A stretch of 64,000 nucleotides of DNA from Pseudomonas sp. QS1027. GTDB lineage: Bacteria; Pseudomonadota; Gammaproteobacteria; Pseudomonadales; Pseudomonadaceae. Positions 17,525-26,886 of the stretch are shown here, one piece after another. Numbering within the stretch: position 1 is the stretch's first letter; every line of letters starts with the position of its first letter. Below the pieces are notes generated by a model. That model was given only the letters and a program-made list of their open reading frames with translations. It made no database searches and had not been told where the DNA came from. Both the position numbers and the translations under genes were made by a program. The stretch spans positions 124,001-188,000 of the forward strand of contig NZ_PHSU01000015.1 of assembly GCF_002814235.1 (NCBI RefSeq), read 5' to 3'.

Positions 17525-17880
17525 AGAGTCGATTGGACAGTCGCTGCCCCCTATGAAAATTAGGGGGGGGAGGAAAGTCCGGGCTCCATAGGGCGGAGTG
17601 CCAGGTAATGCCTGGGAGGCGTGAGCCTACGGAAAGTGCCACAGAAAATAACCGCCTAAGCGCTTCGGCGCCGGTAAGGGTGAAAAGGTGCGGTAAGAGC
17701 GCACCGCACGGCTGGCAACAGTTCGTGGCTAGGTAAACCCCACTCGGAGCAAGACCAAATAGGGTTCCAAGGCGTGGCCCGCGCTGGAACCGGGTAGGTT
17801 GCTAAAGATGTCCAGTGATGGCCATCGTAGAGGAATGACTGTCCTCGACAGAACCCGGCTTACAGATCGACTCTCCACCT
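17525..17880 (+). ncRNA. rnpB: RNase P RNA component, class A
   Basis: The 5' end AGAGTCGATTGGACAGTCGC and the 3' end ATCGACTCTCC pair to form helix P1. The conserved core GGGGGGAGGAAAGTCCGGGCTCC is present, followed by GAGGCGTGAGCC-like and AGAGCGCACCGC segments and the late AGAGGAATGACTGTC element. The length of about 355 nt is normal for gammaproteobacteria. It is the catalytic RNA that matures tRNA 5' ends. Lying between rsmI and mraZ is the standard Pseudomonas location. End coordinates are approximate. Confidence 0.96.
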
Positions 17881-18084
17881 CTTTCCCTCCCTGCACGCAA
17901 TCGCTGGCAGAAGCGCATTTGTAATACCGAAAAAATCTTACTCTTCACAAATCACTTTAACTTCCACACTCAAATTTCTGAGTGGCTTGAAGTTCGTCTC
18001 CGGAAACACTCTCCCGATTGTCGAATTACCTCCTTTTATGCTCCTAAATCTCCGATCTGTAAGGCTTTTCCTTAAGACCGCGCC

Positions 18085-18114
18085 TTGACGGTGTGGTGGG
18101 CGCATTCCTATAGT
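18085..18114 (+). promoter_or_regulatory. Main dcw promoter (PmraZ)
   Basis: TTGACG (18085-18090) and TATAGT (18109-18114) are 18 bases apart, each matching 5 of 6 or better to the sigma-70 consensus. The predicted start is at about 18121, where the MraZ repeats begin. Confidence 0.75.
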
Positions 18115-18120
18115 GTGCGC

Positions 18121-18147
18121 AAGTGGAGGAAAGTGGCATGAAGTGGG
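18121..18147 (+). promoter_or_regulatory. MraZ operator: three direct repeats at 10-bp spacing
   Basis: AAGTGG occurs at 18121, 18131 and 18141, each exactly one helical turn apart; the third continues as AAGTGGG. MraZ of E. coli binds a run of TGGG-type repeats at 10-bp period at the same place, between its promoter and its own start, to repress the dcw cluster. The match in spacing and position is clear; binding is inferred. Confidence 0.8.
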
Positions 18148-18188
18148 TTTTTTTGACGTAAAACGCTAATATTTGGAGAAACGCAGCT

Positions 18189-18644
18189 GTGTTTCGCGGA
18201 GCCAACGCTATCAGTCTCGATGCAAAGGGCCGTCTCGCTATGCCGAGCCGGTACCGTGACGAGCTCGTTTCGCGTAGTTCCGGCCAACTGATCGTGACCA
18301 TTGATGCCGTGGACCCCTGTTTGTGTGTGTACCCGCTCGACGAGTGGGAGCTGATTGAAACCAAGCTGCGTGCGTTGCCGTCGTTGCGGGAAGAGAACCG
18401 CCGGCTGCAGCGTTTGCTGATTGGTAATGCCGTCGACCTCGAGCTCGACGGCAGCGGCCGTTTCCTGGTGCCGCCGCGCCTGCGCGAGTACGCGAAGCTG
18501 GACAAGCACGCGATGCTGGTGGGCCAACTGAACAAGTTTCAACTGTGGGACGAGGACGCCTGGAACGCTGTATCGGCAGCGGACCTGGCGGCCATTCAAC
18601 AACCGGGCGCGATGCCTGATGAACTGCGTGATCTGATCCTGTGA
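18189..18644 (+). CDS. mraZ: Transcriptional regulator MraZ
   Basis: Encodes 151 aa, made of two SpoVT/AbrB-like halves (about 1-75 and 76-151), each with a version of the DxxGR motif: SLDAKGRLAMPSRYRD and ELDGSGRFLVPPRLRE. MraZ forms a ring that binds direct repeats before its own gene and represses the cluster. The start is GTG, 10 bases after TTGGAGAA. The next gene rsmH overlaps its stop by 4 bases. Confidence 0.95.
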   Translation: MFRGANAISLDAKGRLAMPSRYRDELVSRSSGQLIVTIDAVDPCLCVYPLDEWELIETKLRALPSLREENRRLQRLLIGNAVDLELDGSGRFLVPPRLREYAKLDKHAMLVGQLNKFQLWDEDAWNAVSAADLAAIQQPGAMPDELRDLIL

Positions 18645-19588
18645 CTATTGATAGCGGCTTTAACCACATCACCGTACTGCTTGACGAAGCCGTCGAGGCT
18701 CTCGCCGTACGCCCTGATGGCTGCTATCTGGATGGCACCTTCGGCCGTGGCGGGCATAGCCGGCTGATTCTCAGCAAGCTCGGGCCGGGTGGCCGACTCC
18801 TCGGGTTCGACAAGGATCCTCAGGCGATTGCCACCGGGCAAGCGCTAGCGGCCGAAGACGGCCGCTTTGTCGTTGTGCAGCGCAGCTTTGCCGAGCTCGG
18901 TTCGGAAATCGTCGAGCGTGACATGGCCGGCAAGGTCAACGGCATCCTGCTCGACCTTGGCGTGTCCTCGCCGCAGCTCGACGATCCGGAGCGTGGCTTC
19001 AGTTTCATGAACGACGGCCCGCTGGATATGCGCATGGACCCGTCCCGTGGCATCAGTGCCGCCGAGTTCATTGCCACTGCACCGGCTGAAGAAATTGCCC
19101 GGGTCTTCAAGGAATACGGCGAAGAACGTTTCTCCGGACGCATGGCCCGTGCCGTGGTCGAGCGTCGCGTGATCAAACCCTTCGAGCGCACCGCCGACCT
19201 GGCCGAAGTGCTGAAGGTCGCCAACCCGGCCTGGGAAAAGGGCAAGAACCCGGCGACCCGTGCGTTCCAGGGCCTGCGCATCCACGTCAACAACGAACTG
19301 GGCGATCTGGAAACCGGTCTCGAAGCGGCGCTCGACGCCCTCGAAGTCGGCGGCCGTCTGGTAGTGATCAGCTTCCACTCCCTGGAAGACCGCATCGTCA
19401 AACTGTTCATGCGCCGCCTGGTCAAGGGCGAAAGCGACAACCTGCCGCGTAACCTGCCGGTCCGCCACCAGGCTTTCGAGCCGCGGATCAAAGTGCATGG
19501 CAAGGCCCAGTTCGCCTCCGAAGCCGAGCTCAAGGCCAACCCGCGTGCGCGCAGCGCCGTCATGCGCGTCGCGGAGAAGTTGCGGTGA
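18641..19588 (+). CDS. rsmH: 16S rRNA (cytosine(1402)-N(4))-methyltransferase
   Basis: Encodes 315 aa: HITVLLDEAVEAL at the N-terminus, SAM motif YLDGTFGRGGHS, LLDLGVSSPQLDDPERGFSF, and the C-terminal ISFHSLEDRIVK. It methylates the base of C1402, the same nucleotide whose ribose is methylated by RsmI, encoded about 1.2 kb upstream. The GTG start overlaps the mraZ stop and the stop overlaps the ftsL start. Confidence 0.97.
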   Translation: MTIDSGFNHITVLLDEAVEALAVRPDGCYLDGTFGRGGHSRLILSKLGPGGRLLGFDKDPQAIATGQALAAEDGRFVVVQRSFAELGSEIVERDMAGKVNGILLDLGVSSPQLDDPERGFSFMNDGPLDMRMDPSRGISAAEFIATAPAEEIARVFKEYGEERFSGRMARAVVERRVIKPFERTADLAEVLKVANPAWEKGKNPATRAFQGLRIHVNNELGDLETGLEAALDALEVGGRLVVISFHSLEDRIVKLFMRRLVKGESDNLPRNLPVRHQAFEPRIKVHGKAQFASEAELKANPRARSAVMRVAEKLR

Positions 19589-19878
19589 GCAAGCTCTACG
19601 CCAAGCCACTTCCAGGCGGAAGCTTTTTCATGTTCCTGCTGTTTGTCGCCGTGCTGGTTTCCGCCATCGGCGTGGCCTACAGCGCGCACTGGAACCGTCA
19701 GTTGCTCAACTCGCTGTACAACGAGCTGAGCGTGCGTGACAAGGCCCAGGCCGAATGGGGTCGCCTGATCCTCGAGCAGAGCACCTGGACCGCCCACAGC
19801 CGGATCGAAACCCTGGCCACCGAACAACTGAAGATGCGCATCCCCAGCCCATCCGAAGTCAGGATGGTGGCGCCATGA
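19585..19878 (+). CDS. ftsL: Cell division protein FtsL
   Basis: Encodes 97 aa: a short cytoplasmic tail, one membrane helix (about 12-32, FFMFLLFVAVLVSAIGVAYSA) and a periplasmic coiled-coil-like segment. FtsL forms the FtsQLB subcomplex that activates FtsWI at the septum. The start is GTG overlapping the rsmH stop. Identity rests on size, topology and its position before ftsI. Confidence 0.93.
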   Translation: MSKLYAKPLPGGSFFMFLLFVAVLVSAIGVAYSAHWNRQLLNSLYNELSVRDKAQAEWGRLILEQSTWTAHSRIETLATEQLKMRIPSPSEVRMVAP

Positions 19879-21614
19879 TGAAACTCGAAGGCGCGCTCTA
19901 TCCGTGGCGCTTCCGCGTGGTCCTCGGCGCGCTGGCGATCATGGTCGGCTATATCAGCTGGAAGATCGTCGACCTGCAGGTCATCGACCGGGCGTTCCTG
20001 ATCGGCCAGGGCGATGCGCGCAGCATGCGGCATATCCCGATTCCGGCGCACCGTGGCCTGATCACCGACCGTAATGGCGAGCCCCTGGCCGTCAGTACCC
20101 CGGTGACCACGCTGTGGGCCAACGCCAAGGAAATGCAACTGGCCAAGGATCGCTGGCCGGCGCTGGCCATTGCGCTCGGGCAGGACCCGAAGCTGCTGAC
20201 CGAGCGCCTGGAACAGCAGGCCAATAAAGAATTCATCTACCTGGTCCGCGGCCTGACCCCGGAGCAGGGCCAGTCCGTGCTCGACCTCAAGGTTCCTGGC
20301 GTCTACGGCATCGAGGAGTTCCGGCGGTTCTACCCGGCCGGTGAAGTGGCGGCCCATATGGTCGGCTTTACCGACATCGACGACCACGGTCGTGAAGGGG
20401 TGGAACTGGCTTACGACGAGTGGCTGGCCGGGGTTCCCGGCAAGCGACAGGTGATCAAGGACCGGCGCGGCCGGCTGATCAAGGATGTCCAGGTCACCAA
20501 AAACGCCAAGGCCGGCAAGCCCTTGGCGTTGTCCATTGACCTGCGCCTGCAATACCTGGCCAACCGCGAACTGCGCAACGCCCTCGTGGAAAACGGCGCC
20601 AAGGCCGGCAGCCTGGTGATCATGGACGTGAAGACCGGCGAGATCCTCGCCATGGTCAACCAGCCGACCTACAACCCCAACAACCGGCGCAACCTGCAAC
20701 CGGCGATGATGCGCAATCGCGCGATGATCGACGTGTTCGAGCCGGGTTCGACCATGAAACCGATCTCCATGAGCGCGGCCCTGGAAACCGGCCGCTGGAA
20801 ACCCAGCGACACGGTGGAGGTCTACCCGGGCACCCTGCAGTTGGGCAAGTACACCATTCGTGACGTGTCCAAGACCGAAGGTCCGGTGCTCGACCTGACC
20901 GGCATCCTGATCAACTCCAGTAACGTCGGCATGAGCAAGGTCGCCTTCGATATCGGCGGCGAAGCGATTTTCCGCGTGATGCAGAAAGTCGGCCTGGGCC
21001 AGGACACCGGCCTCGGCTTCCCCGGCGAGCGGGTCGGCAACCTGCCGAACTACCGCGAGTGGCGCAAGGCCGAGACCGCGACCCTGTCCTACGGCTACGG
21101 CCTTTCGGTGACCGCGATCCAGCTGGTGCACGCGTTCTCGGCCCTGGCCAACAACGGCAAGATCGTGCCGCTGACCTTGATCAAGACCGACAAGATGCCC
21201 GAGGGTACCCAGGTTATCCCGGAAAATGTCGCCAAGACCATGCAAGGTATGTTGCAACAAGTGATCGAGGCGCCGCGCGGTGTCTGGCGCGCGAAAGTGC
21301 CGGCCTATCACGTGGCCGGAAAGTCCGGTACGGCGCGCAAGACCTCGGTCGGCACCAAGGGTTATGAGGAAAACGCCTACCGCTCGCTGTTCGCCGGTTT
21401 CGGCCCGATGAGCGATCCGCGCTACGCCATCGTGGTGGTGATCGACGAACCGAGCAAGGCCGGTTACTTCGGTGGCCTGGTCTCGGCACCGGTCTTCAGC
21501 AAAGTCATGTCCGGCACTCTGCGCCTGATGAACGTCATCCCCGACGACTTGCCGACAACGCCCCAGCAGCAGGCCATTGTCGCGCCTGCCCCGGTTAAAG
21601 GAGGGCGTGGTTAA
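19875..21614 (+). CDS. ftsI: Peptidoglycan D,D-transpeptidase FtsI (PBP3)
   Basis: Encodes 579 aa with a single N-terminal membrane helix, a class B PBP dimerisation domain and a transpeptidase domain. Active-site motifs are STMK (nucleophile Ser292 in FEPGSTMKP), SSN (in INSSNVGMSK) and KSGT (in VAGKSGTARK). It cross-links septal peptidoglycan together with FtsW and is the main target of beta-lactams such as aztreonam in pseudomonads. Two adjacent ATG codons are possible starts (19875 and 19878), both overlapping the ftsL stop. Confidence 0.97.
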   Translation: MMKLEGALYPWRFRVVLGALAIMVGYISWKIVDLQVIDRAFLIGQGDARSMRHIPIPAHRGLITDRNGEPLAVSTPVTTLWANAKEMQLAKDRWPALAIALGQDPKLLTERLEQQANKEFIYLVRGLTPEQGQSVLDLKVPGVYGIEEFRRFYPAGEVAAHMVGFTDIDDHGREGVELAYDEWLAGVPGKRQVIKDRRGRLIKDVQVTKNAKAGKPLALSIDLRLQYLANRELRNALVENGAKAGSLVIMDVKTGEILAMVNQPTYNPNNRRNLQPAMMRNRAMIDVFEPGSTMKPISMSAALETGRWKPSDTVEVYPGTLQLGKYTIRDVSKTEGPVLDLTGILINSSNVGMSKVAFDIGGEAIFRVMQKVGLGQDTGLGFPGERVGNLPNYREWRKAETATLSYGYGLSVTAIQLVHAFSALANNGKIVPLTLIKTDKMPEGTQVIPENVAKTMQGMLQQVIEAPRGVWRAKVPAYHVAGKSGTARKTSVGTKGYEENAYRSLFAGFGPMSDPRYAIVVVIDEPSKAGYFGGLVSAPVFSKVMSGTLRLMNVIPDDLPTTPQQQAIVAPAPVKGGRG

Positions 21615-23077
21615 TGTCCCTGAGCCTGAACAAGATTTTTGCCCACGCCGGTCGCGATCTGCTGATTCGCGAATTGGCGCTCGACAGCCGTAAAGTCCGC
21701 GCCGGCGACCTGTTCCTGGCGATACCGGGCGGCAAGGTCGACGGCCGCAACCATATTGCCGACGCCTTGCAGCGCGGCGCGGCGGCGGTCGCCTATGAAG
21801 TCGAAGGCGCCACCGTGCTGCCGATCACCGATGTGCCGCTGATCCCGGTCAAGGGCCTGGCCGCGCAGCTCTCCGATATCGCCGGGCGTTTCTACGGTGA
21901 TCCGAGTCGCCACCTGAACCTGGTGGGCGTGACCGGGACCAACGGCAAGACCAGTGTCAGCCAGTTGATTGCCCAGGCTCTGGATCTGCTGGGCCAGCAT
22001 TGCGGCATTCTCGGCACACTGGGAACGGGTTTTCACGGTGCGCTGCAGAGCGGCATGCTGACGACGCCGGACCCGATTGCCGTGCAGGCGAGCCTGGCCG
22101 ACTTGAAGAAAGCCGGGGCCAAGGCCGTGGCCATGGAAGTGTCTTCCCACGGTCTGGATCAAGGACGGGTGACCGCGCTGGCGTTCGACGTGGCGGTGTT
22201 CACCAACCTGTCCCGCGATCACCTGGATTATCACGGCACCATGCAGGCCTACGGCGCGGCCAAGGCCAAGCTGTTCAACTGGACCGACCTGAGCTGCCGC
22301 GTCATCAATATCGACGATGAGTTCGGTCGCCAGTTGGCTTTGGAAAAACATGAATCGCGCCTGGTGACCTATAGCCTGGAAGATCCGAGCGCCTACCTCT
22401 ATTGCCGCGACGCGCAATTCAGCGACGAAGGCGTGCGCGCCACGCTGGTGACGCCGCAGGGCGAGCATCATCTGCGCGGTGCCCTGCTCGGGCGTTTCAA
22501 TCTGAGCAATCTGCTGGCGGCGATCGGTGCCTTGCTGGGCCTGGATTACCCGCTGGACGAGATCCTGCGGGTGTTGCCACAGCTCGAAGGTCCGGCCGGT
22601 CGCATGCAACGCCTGGGTGGCGGTGCCCGGCCATTGGTGGTGGTCGACTACGCCCACACCCCGGATGCCCTGGAAAAAGTCCTGCTGGCCCTGCGTCCCC
22701 ACGCCAAGGGTCAATTGCTCTGCCTGTTCGGCTGTGGCGGCGACCGCGATCGCGGCAAGCGTCCGCTGATGGCGGAAGTGGTCGAGCGTCTGGCCGATGT
22801 GGCGCTGGTCACCGATGACAATCCGCGTTCGGAAACCCCTTCGCGGATTTTCGACGATATCCGTGCCGGCTTCGTGGCCGCGGACAAGGTCCGTTTTGTC
22901 GCCGGTCGCGGCCTGGCCATCGCCGAACTGATTGCCGGTGCTTCGGCCGACGACGTGATCGTCCTGGCCGGCAAAGGTCATGAGGACTATCAGGAGATCA
23001 ACGGCCAGCGCCATGACTTCTCCGATCTGGTCGAAGCCACCAAGGCCCTGGATGCCTGGGAGGTCGCCCATGCTTGA
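21614..23077 (+). CDS. murE: UDP-MurNAc-L-Ala-D-Glu:meso-diaminopimelate ligase
   Basis: Encodes 487 aa of the Mur ligase family: substrate-binding N-domain with LALDSRKVRAGDLFLA, central ATPase with P-loop GVTGTNGKTSVSQL, and C-domain with TDDNPRSETP. The DNPR motif is the meso-diaminopimelate selectivity signature, so it adds meso-DAP rather than lysine. It begins in the TAATG overlap with ftsI. Confidence 0.97.
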   Translation: MSLSLNKIFAHAGRDLLIRELALDSRKVRAGDLFLAIPGGKVDGRNHIADALQRGAAAVAYEVEGATVLPITDVPLIPVKGLAAQLSDIAGRFYGDPSRHLNLVGVTGTNGKTSVSQLIAQALDLLGQHCGILGTLGTGFHGALQSGMLTTPDPIAVQASLADLKKAGAKAVAMEVSSHGLDQGRVTALAFDVAVFTNLSRDHLDYHGTMQAYGAAKAKLFNWTDLSCRVINIDDEFGRQLALEKHESRLVTYSLEDPSAYLYCRDAQFSDEGVRATLVTPQGEHHLRGALLGRFNLSNLLAAIGALLGLDYPLDEILRVLPQLEGPAGRMQRLGGGARPLVVVDYAHTPDALEKVLLALRPHAKGQLLCLFGCGGDRDRGKRPLMAEVVERLADVALVTDDNPRSETPSRIFDDIRAGFVAADKVRFVAGRGLAIAELIAGASADDVIVLAGKGHEDYQEINGQRHDFSDLVEATKALDAWEVAHA

Positions 23078-24452
23078 GGCGATGAAACTCAGCGAAGTGG
23101 CCAATGCCTTGTCGGCGCGCCTGCTGGCGGCCGACGCCAGCTTCAATGGCGTCAGCATCGACAGCCGGGCGATTCAGCCGGGCCAGTTGTTTGTCGCGCT
23201 GGCCGGGCCGCGTTTCGACGGTCACGATTATCTCGACGATGTCGCCGCCAAAGGCGCCGTCGCGGCACTGGTCGAGCGTGAAGTGGCCGGCAGCAAGCTG
23301 CCGCAGTTGCTGGTCGCCGACAGCCGTCTGGCCCTGGGGCAGTTGGGCGCGCTGAACCGCGCCGCCTTTACCCAGCCGGTGGCGGCCATTACCGGCTCCA
23401 GCGGCAAGACCACGGTCAAGGAACTGCTCGCGAGCATCCTGCGCACCCGTGGCCTGGTCCTGGCCACTCGCGGCAACCTGAACAATGAACTGGGTGTGCC
23501 GCTGACCCTGCTCGAACTGGCCCCGGAGCACAGTGCCGCGGTCATTGAGCTGGGGGCGTCGCGCCTCGGCGAAATTGCCTACACCGTCGCCATGACCAAG
23601 CCCCATGTGGCCGTACTGAACAATGCCGGAACCGCCCATGTCGGCGAGTTCGGTGGTCCCGAGAAAATCGTCGAGGCCAAGGGCGAAATCATTGAAGGGC
23701 TGCAGGCCGACGGCGTGGCGGTCCTCAACCTGGACGACAAGGCTTTCGGTATCTGGCAAACCCGTGCCGCCGGTCGAAAAGTCCTGAGCTTTGCCCTGGA
23801 AAACACCGCCGCCGATTTCCATGGCGGACAGATTTCCCGTGATCCGCGCGGCTGCCCAAGATTTGAACTGCACAGCCCACTGGGCAGTGCCCCGGTGCAA
23901 CTGAACCTGCTGGGCACCCACAACGTGGCCAATGCCCTGGCCGCCGCCGCCGCCGCCCATGCCCTCGGCGTTTCCCTGCCGGGCATCGTGGCCGGGCTGG
24001 AAGCGGTGCGGCCGGTCAAGGGGCGCACGGTGGCGCAATTAGCAATCAATGGCATTCGTGTCATTGACGACACCTACAACGCCAACCCTGCCTCAATCGC
24101 TGCCGCCGTTGATATACTCGCCGGCTTTTCCGGCCGCACCGTTCTGGTGCTCGGAGATATCGGCGAGTTGGGCGAGTGGGCGGAGCAAGGACATCGTGAA
24201 GTAGGCGCTTATGCCGCCGACAAGGTTTCAGCGCTATATGCGGTGGGACCGATGATGGTTCATGCCGTCAACGCCTTCGGCCTGCACGCCCGTCATTTCG
24301 CCACCCAGGCCGATCTGATCGAGGCGCTGGGCGCCGAGCAAGACACTGACACCACCATTTTGATCAAGGGTTCGCGCAGCGCTGCGATGGAAAACATCGT
24401 GGCGGCTTTGTGTGGGCCCGCTTCTGACGAACACAAGGGAGAGAAGCATTAA
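23070..24452 (+). CDS. murF: UDP-MurNAc-tripeptide:D-alanyl-D-alanine ligase
   Basis: Encodes 460 aa with a MurF N-domain (VSIDSRAIQPGQLFVALAGPRFDGHDY), P-loop ITGSSGKTTVKEL and RVIDDTYNANPASIAAAVD in the central/C-domain. It completes the cytoplasmic UDP-MurNAc-pentapeptide. The ATG at 23070 overlaps the murE end by 8 bases; another in-frame ATG (MKLSEV) is at 23082. Confidence 0.96.
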   Translation: MLEAMKLSEVANALSARLLAADASFNGVSIDSRAIQPGQLFVALAGPRFDGHDYLDDVAAKGAVAALVEREVAGSKLPQLLVADSRLALGQLGALNRAAFTQPVAAITGSSGKTTVKELLASILRTRGLVLATRGNLNNELGVPLTLLELAPEHSAAVIELGASRLGEIAYTVAMTKPHVAVLNNAGTAHVGEFGGPEKIVEAKGEIIEGLQADGVAVLNLDDKAFGIWQTRAAGRKVLSFALENTAADFHGGQISRDPRGCPRFELHSPLGSAPVQLNLLGTHNVANALAAAAAAHALGVSLPGIVAGLEAVRPVKGRTVAQLAINGIRVIDDTYNANPASIAAAVDILAGFSGRTVLVLGDIGELGEWAEQGHREVGAYAADKVSALYAVGPMMVHAVNAFGLHARHFATQADLIEALGAEQDTDTTILIKGSRSAAMENIVAALCGPASDEHKGEKH

Positions 24453-25534
24453 TGCTGCTGCTGCTAGCGGAGTACCTGCAACAGTTTCACAAAGGCTTTG
24501 CGGTCTTTCAGTACCTGACCCTGCGCGGGATTCTCGGGGTACTGACCGCACTGTCTTTGTCGCTGTGCCTGGGTCCCTGGATGATCCGTACGTTGCAGAA
24601 TCGCCAGATCGGCCAATCCGTGCGCAATGACGGTCCGCAATCGCACCTGTCCAAGTCCGGTACGCCGACCATGGGCGGTGCCTTGATTCTCTCGGCCATC
24701 GGCATCAGCACCTTGCTCTGGGCCGACCTGCACAACCGTTATGTCTGGGTGGTCCTGTTGGTCACCCTGCTGTTCGGCGCCGTCGGCTGGGTCGACGATT
24801 ACCGCAAGGTGATCGAGAAGAACTCCCGTGGCCTGCCGAGCCGCTGGAAATATTTCTGGCAGTCGGTGTTCGGCCTCGGCGCCGCGATCTTCCTGTTCAT
24901 GACCGCGCAGACCCCGGTGGAAACCACCCTGATCGTGCCGATGCTCAAGGATGTCAGCGTCCCGCTGGGTGTCGGTTTCGTCGTCCTGACCTACTTCGTC
25001 ATCGTCGGTTCGAGCAACGCGGTCAACCTGACCGACGGCCTCGACGGCCTGGCGATCATGCCGACGGTGATGGTTGGCGGCGCACTGGGGATCTTCTGCT
25101 ACCTGTCGGGTAACGTGAAGTTTGCCGAATACCTGCTGATTCCCTATGTCCCGGGCGCGGGCGAGCTGATCGTGTTCTGCGGCGCGCTGATCGGTGCCGG
25201 CCTGGGCTTCCTCTGGTTCAACACCTATCCGGCCCAGGTCTTCATGGGCGACGTCGGCGCGCTGGCGCTGGGCGCGGCGCTGGGCACCATTGCGGTGATC
25301 GTTCGCCAGGAAATCGTCCTGTTCATCATGGGCGGTGTGTTCGTGATGGAAACCCTGTCGGTGGTGATCCAGGTCGCTTCCTTCAAATTGACGGGCCGCC
25401 GTGTGTTCCGCATGGCGCCGATTCACCACCACTTTGAACTCAAGGGTTGGCCCGAGCCACGGGTGATCGTCCGTTTCTGGATTATCACCGTGATCCTGGT
25501 GCTGGTCGGCCTTGCCACTCTGAAGCTGAGGTAG
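24452..25534 (+). CDS. mraY: Phospho-MurNAc-pentapeptide transferase
   Basis: Encodes 360 aa, the usual length, with about ten membrane helices. Conserved cytoplasmic loops include GTPTMGGALIL, the DDYRK metal motif (VGWVDDYRK), NAVNLTDGLDGLA with catalytic Asp residues, and MAPIHHHFELKGW. It makes lipid I at the inner membrane. Its start overlaps the murF stop by one base. Confidence 0.97.
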   Translation: MLLLLAEYLQQFHKGFAVFQYLTLRGILGVLTALSLSLCLGPWMIRTLQNRQIGQSVRNDGPQSHLSKSGTPTMGGALILSAIGISTLLWADLHNRYVWVVLLVTLLFGAVGWVDDYRKVIEKNSRGLPSRWKYFWQSVFGLGAAIFLFMTAQTPVETTLIVPMLKDVSVPLGVGFVVLTYFVIVGSSNAVNLTDGLDGLAIMPTVMVGGALGIFCYLSGNVKFAEYLLIPYVPGAGELIVFCGALIGAGLGFLWFNTYPAQVFMGDVGALALGAALGTIAVIVRQEIVLFIMGGVFVMETLSVVIQVASFKLTGRRVFRMAPIHHHFELKGWPEPRVIVRFWIITVILVLVGLATLKLR

Positions 25535-25539
25535 AACAC

Positions 25540-26886
25540 GTGTCACTGATCGCTTCTGACCACTTCCGCATCGTTGTCGGCCTCGGCAAGAGCGGCATGT
25601 CCCTGGTTCGCTTCCTGGCGAACCGGGGCATTGCCTTTGCCGTGGCCGATACGCGGGAAAATCCACCGGAGCTGGCCACCCTGCGCCGTGACTATCCGCA
25701 GGTGGAAGTGCGTTGTGGCGAGCTGGATGTCGAATTCCTTTGCCGTGCCGATGAGCTCTACGTGAGCCCCGGCCTGGCCCTGGCGACTCCGGCCCTGCAA
25801 GCGGCGGCAGCCCGTGGCGTGAAATTGTCCGGCGATATCGAGCTGTTCGCGCGTCACGCGAAGGCGCCGATTGTCGCCATCAGCGGTTCCAACGCAAAAA
25901 GCACCGTCACCACCCTGGTGGGCGAGATGGCCGCGGCGGCCGGCAAGCGCGTCGCCGTCGGCGGCAACCTCGGCACCCCGGCGCTGGATTTGCTCAGTGA
26001 CGACGTCGAGCTGTACGTGATGGAACTGTCGAGCTTCCAACTGGAAACCACCGACCACCTCGGTGCCGAAGTGGCCACCGTGCTCAATGTCAGCGAAGAC
26101 CATATGGACCGCTACAGCGGCCTGCCGGCTTATCACCTGGCCAAGCACCGGATCTTCCGTGGCGCGAGGCAGGTGGTGGTCAATCGTCAGGACGCCTTGT
26201 CCCGGCCGCTGATGAGCGAAGGCCTGCCGTGCTGGACCTTCGGCCTCGGCAAACCGGACTTCAAGGCCTTCGGCTTGCGTGAAGAGAACGGCGAAAAGTA
26301 CCTGGCCTTCGAATTCCAGAACCTGATGCCGGTGAGCGAGCTGCGGATTCGCGGCGCCCACAACCAGGCCAATGCCCTGGCGGCCCTGGCCCTGGGCCAT
26401 GCGGTCGGGCTGCCGTTCGACGCCATGCTCTCGAGCCTGCGGACTTTCTCCGGTCTCGAACATCGCTGCCAGTGGGTGCGCGAGTTGAACGGCGTGAACT
26501 ACTACAACGACTCCAAGGCCACCAACGTCGGTGCGGCGCTGGCCGCCATCGAAGGCCTCGGGGCCGACATTGCCGGCAAAGTTGTGCTGATCGCCGGTGG
26601 CGACGGCAAGGGTGCTGACTTCAGCGGCCTGCGCGGCCCGGTCGCGGCCAACTGCCGTGCGGTGGTCCTGCTTGGCCGCGATGCCGAGCTCCTGGCCCAG
26701 GGCCTGGGTGACGATGTGCCGCTGGTTCGCGTGCAGAGCCTGGACGAGGCCGTGCAACGCTGTGCCGAGTTGGCCGAGCCGGGTGACGCGGTGCTGCTGT
26801 CGCCAGCCTGTGCCAGCTTCGACATGTTCAAGAACTATGAAGAACGCGGACGCCTGTTCGCCCGGGCCGTGGAGGGGTTGGTATGA
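25540..26886 (+). CDS. murD: UDP-MurNAc-L-alanine:D-glutamate ligase
   Basis: Encodes 448 aa with a Rossmann-like N-domain (IVVGLGKSGMSLVRFL), central ATPase (GSNAKSTVTTL; VLNVSEDHMDRY) and C-domain (LIAGGDGKGADFS; LLSPACASFDMFKNYEERG). The P-loop reads GSNAKST where most Mur ligases have Gly before the Lys (GTNGKT/GSNGKST). The start is GTG, six bases after the mraY stop; no ATG is available near the family's N-terminus. The stop overlaps the ftsW start. Confidence 0.96.
   Translation: MSLIASDHFRIVVGLGKSGMSLVRFLANRGIAFAVADTRENPPELATLRRDYPQVEVRCGELDVEFLCRADELYVSPGLALATPALQAAAARGVKLSGDIELFARHAKAPIVAISGSNAKSTVTTLVGEMAAAAGKRVAVGGNLGTPALDLLSDDVELYVMELSSFQLETTDHLGAEVATVLNVSEDHMDRYSGLPAYHLAKHRIFRGARQVVVNRQDALSRPLMSEGLPCWTFGLGKPDFKAFGLREENGEKYLAFEFQNLMPVSELRIRGAHNQANALAALALGHAVGLPFDAMLSSLRTFSGLEHRCQWVRELNGVNYYNDSKATNVGAALAAIEGLGADIAGKVVLIAGGDGKGADFSGLRGPVAANCRAVVLLGRDAELLAQGLGDDVPLVRVQSLDEAVQRCAELAEPGDAVLLSPACASFDMFKNYEERGRLFARAVEGLV

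Larger units (their letters stand above)
17881..18188 (+). other. Leader region between rnpB and mraZ
   Basis: This 308-base stretch is more AT-rich than its surroundings and I see no gene in it. It starts just after the rnpB 3' end (CTCTTTCCCTCC) and holds the mraZ promoter and MraZ operator in its last 100 bases. Confidence 0.6.
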
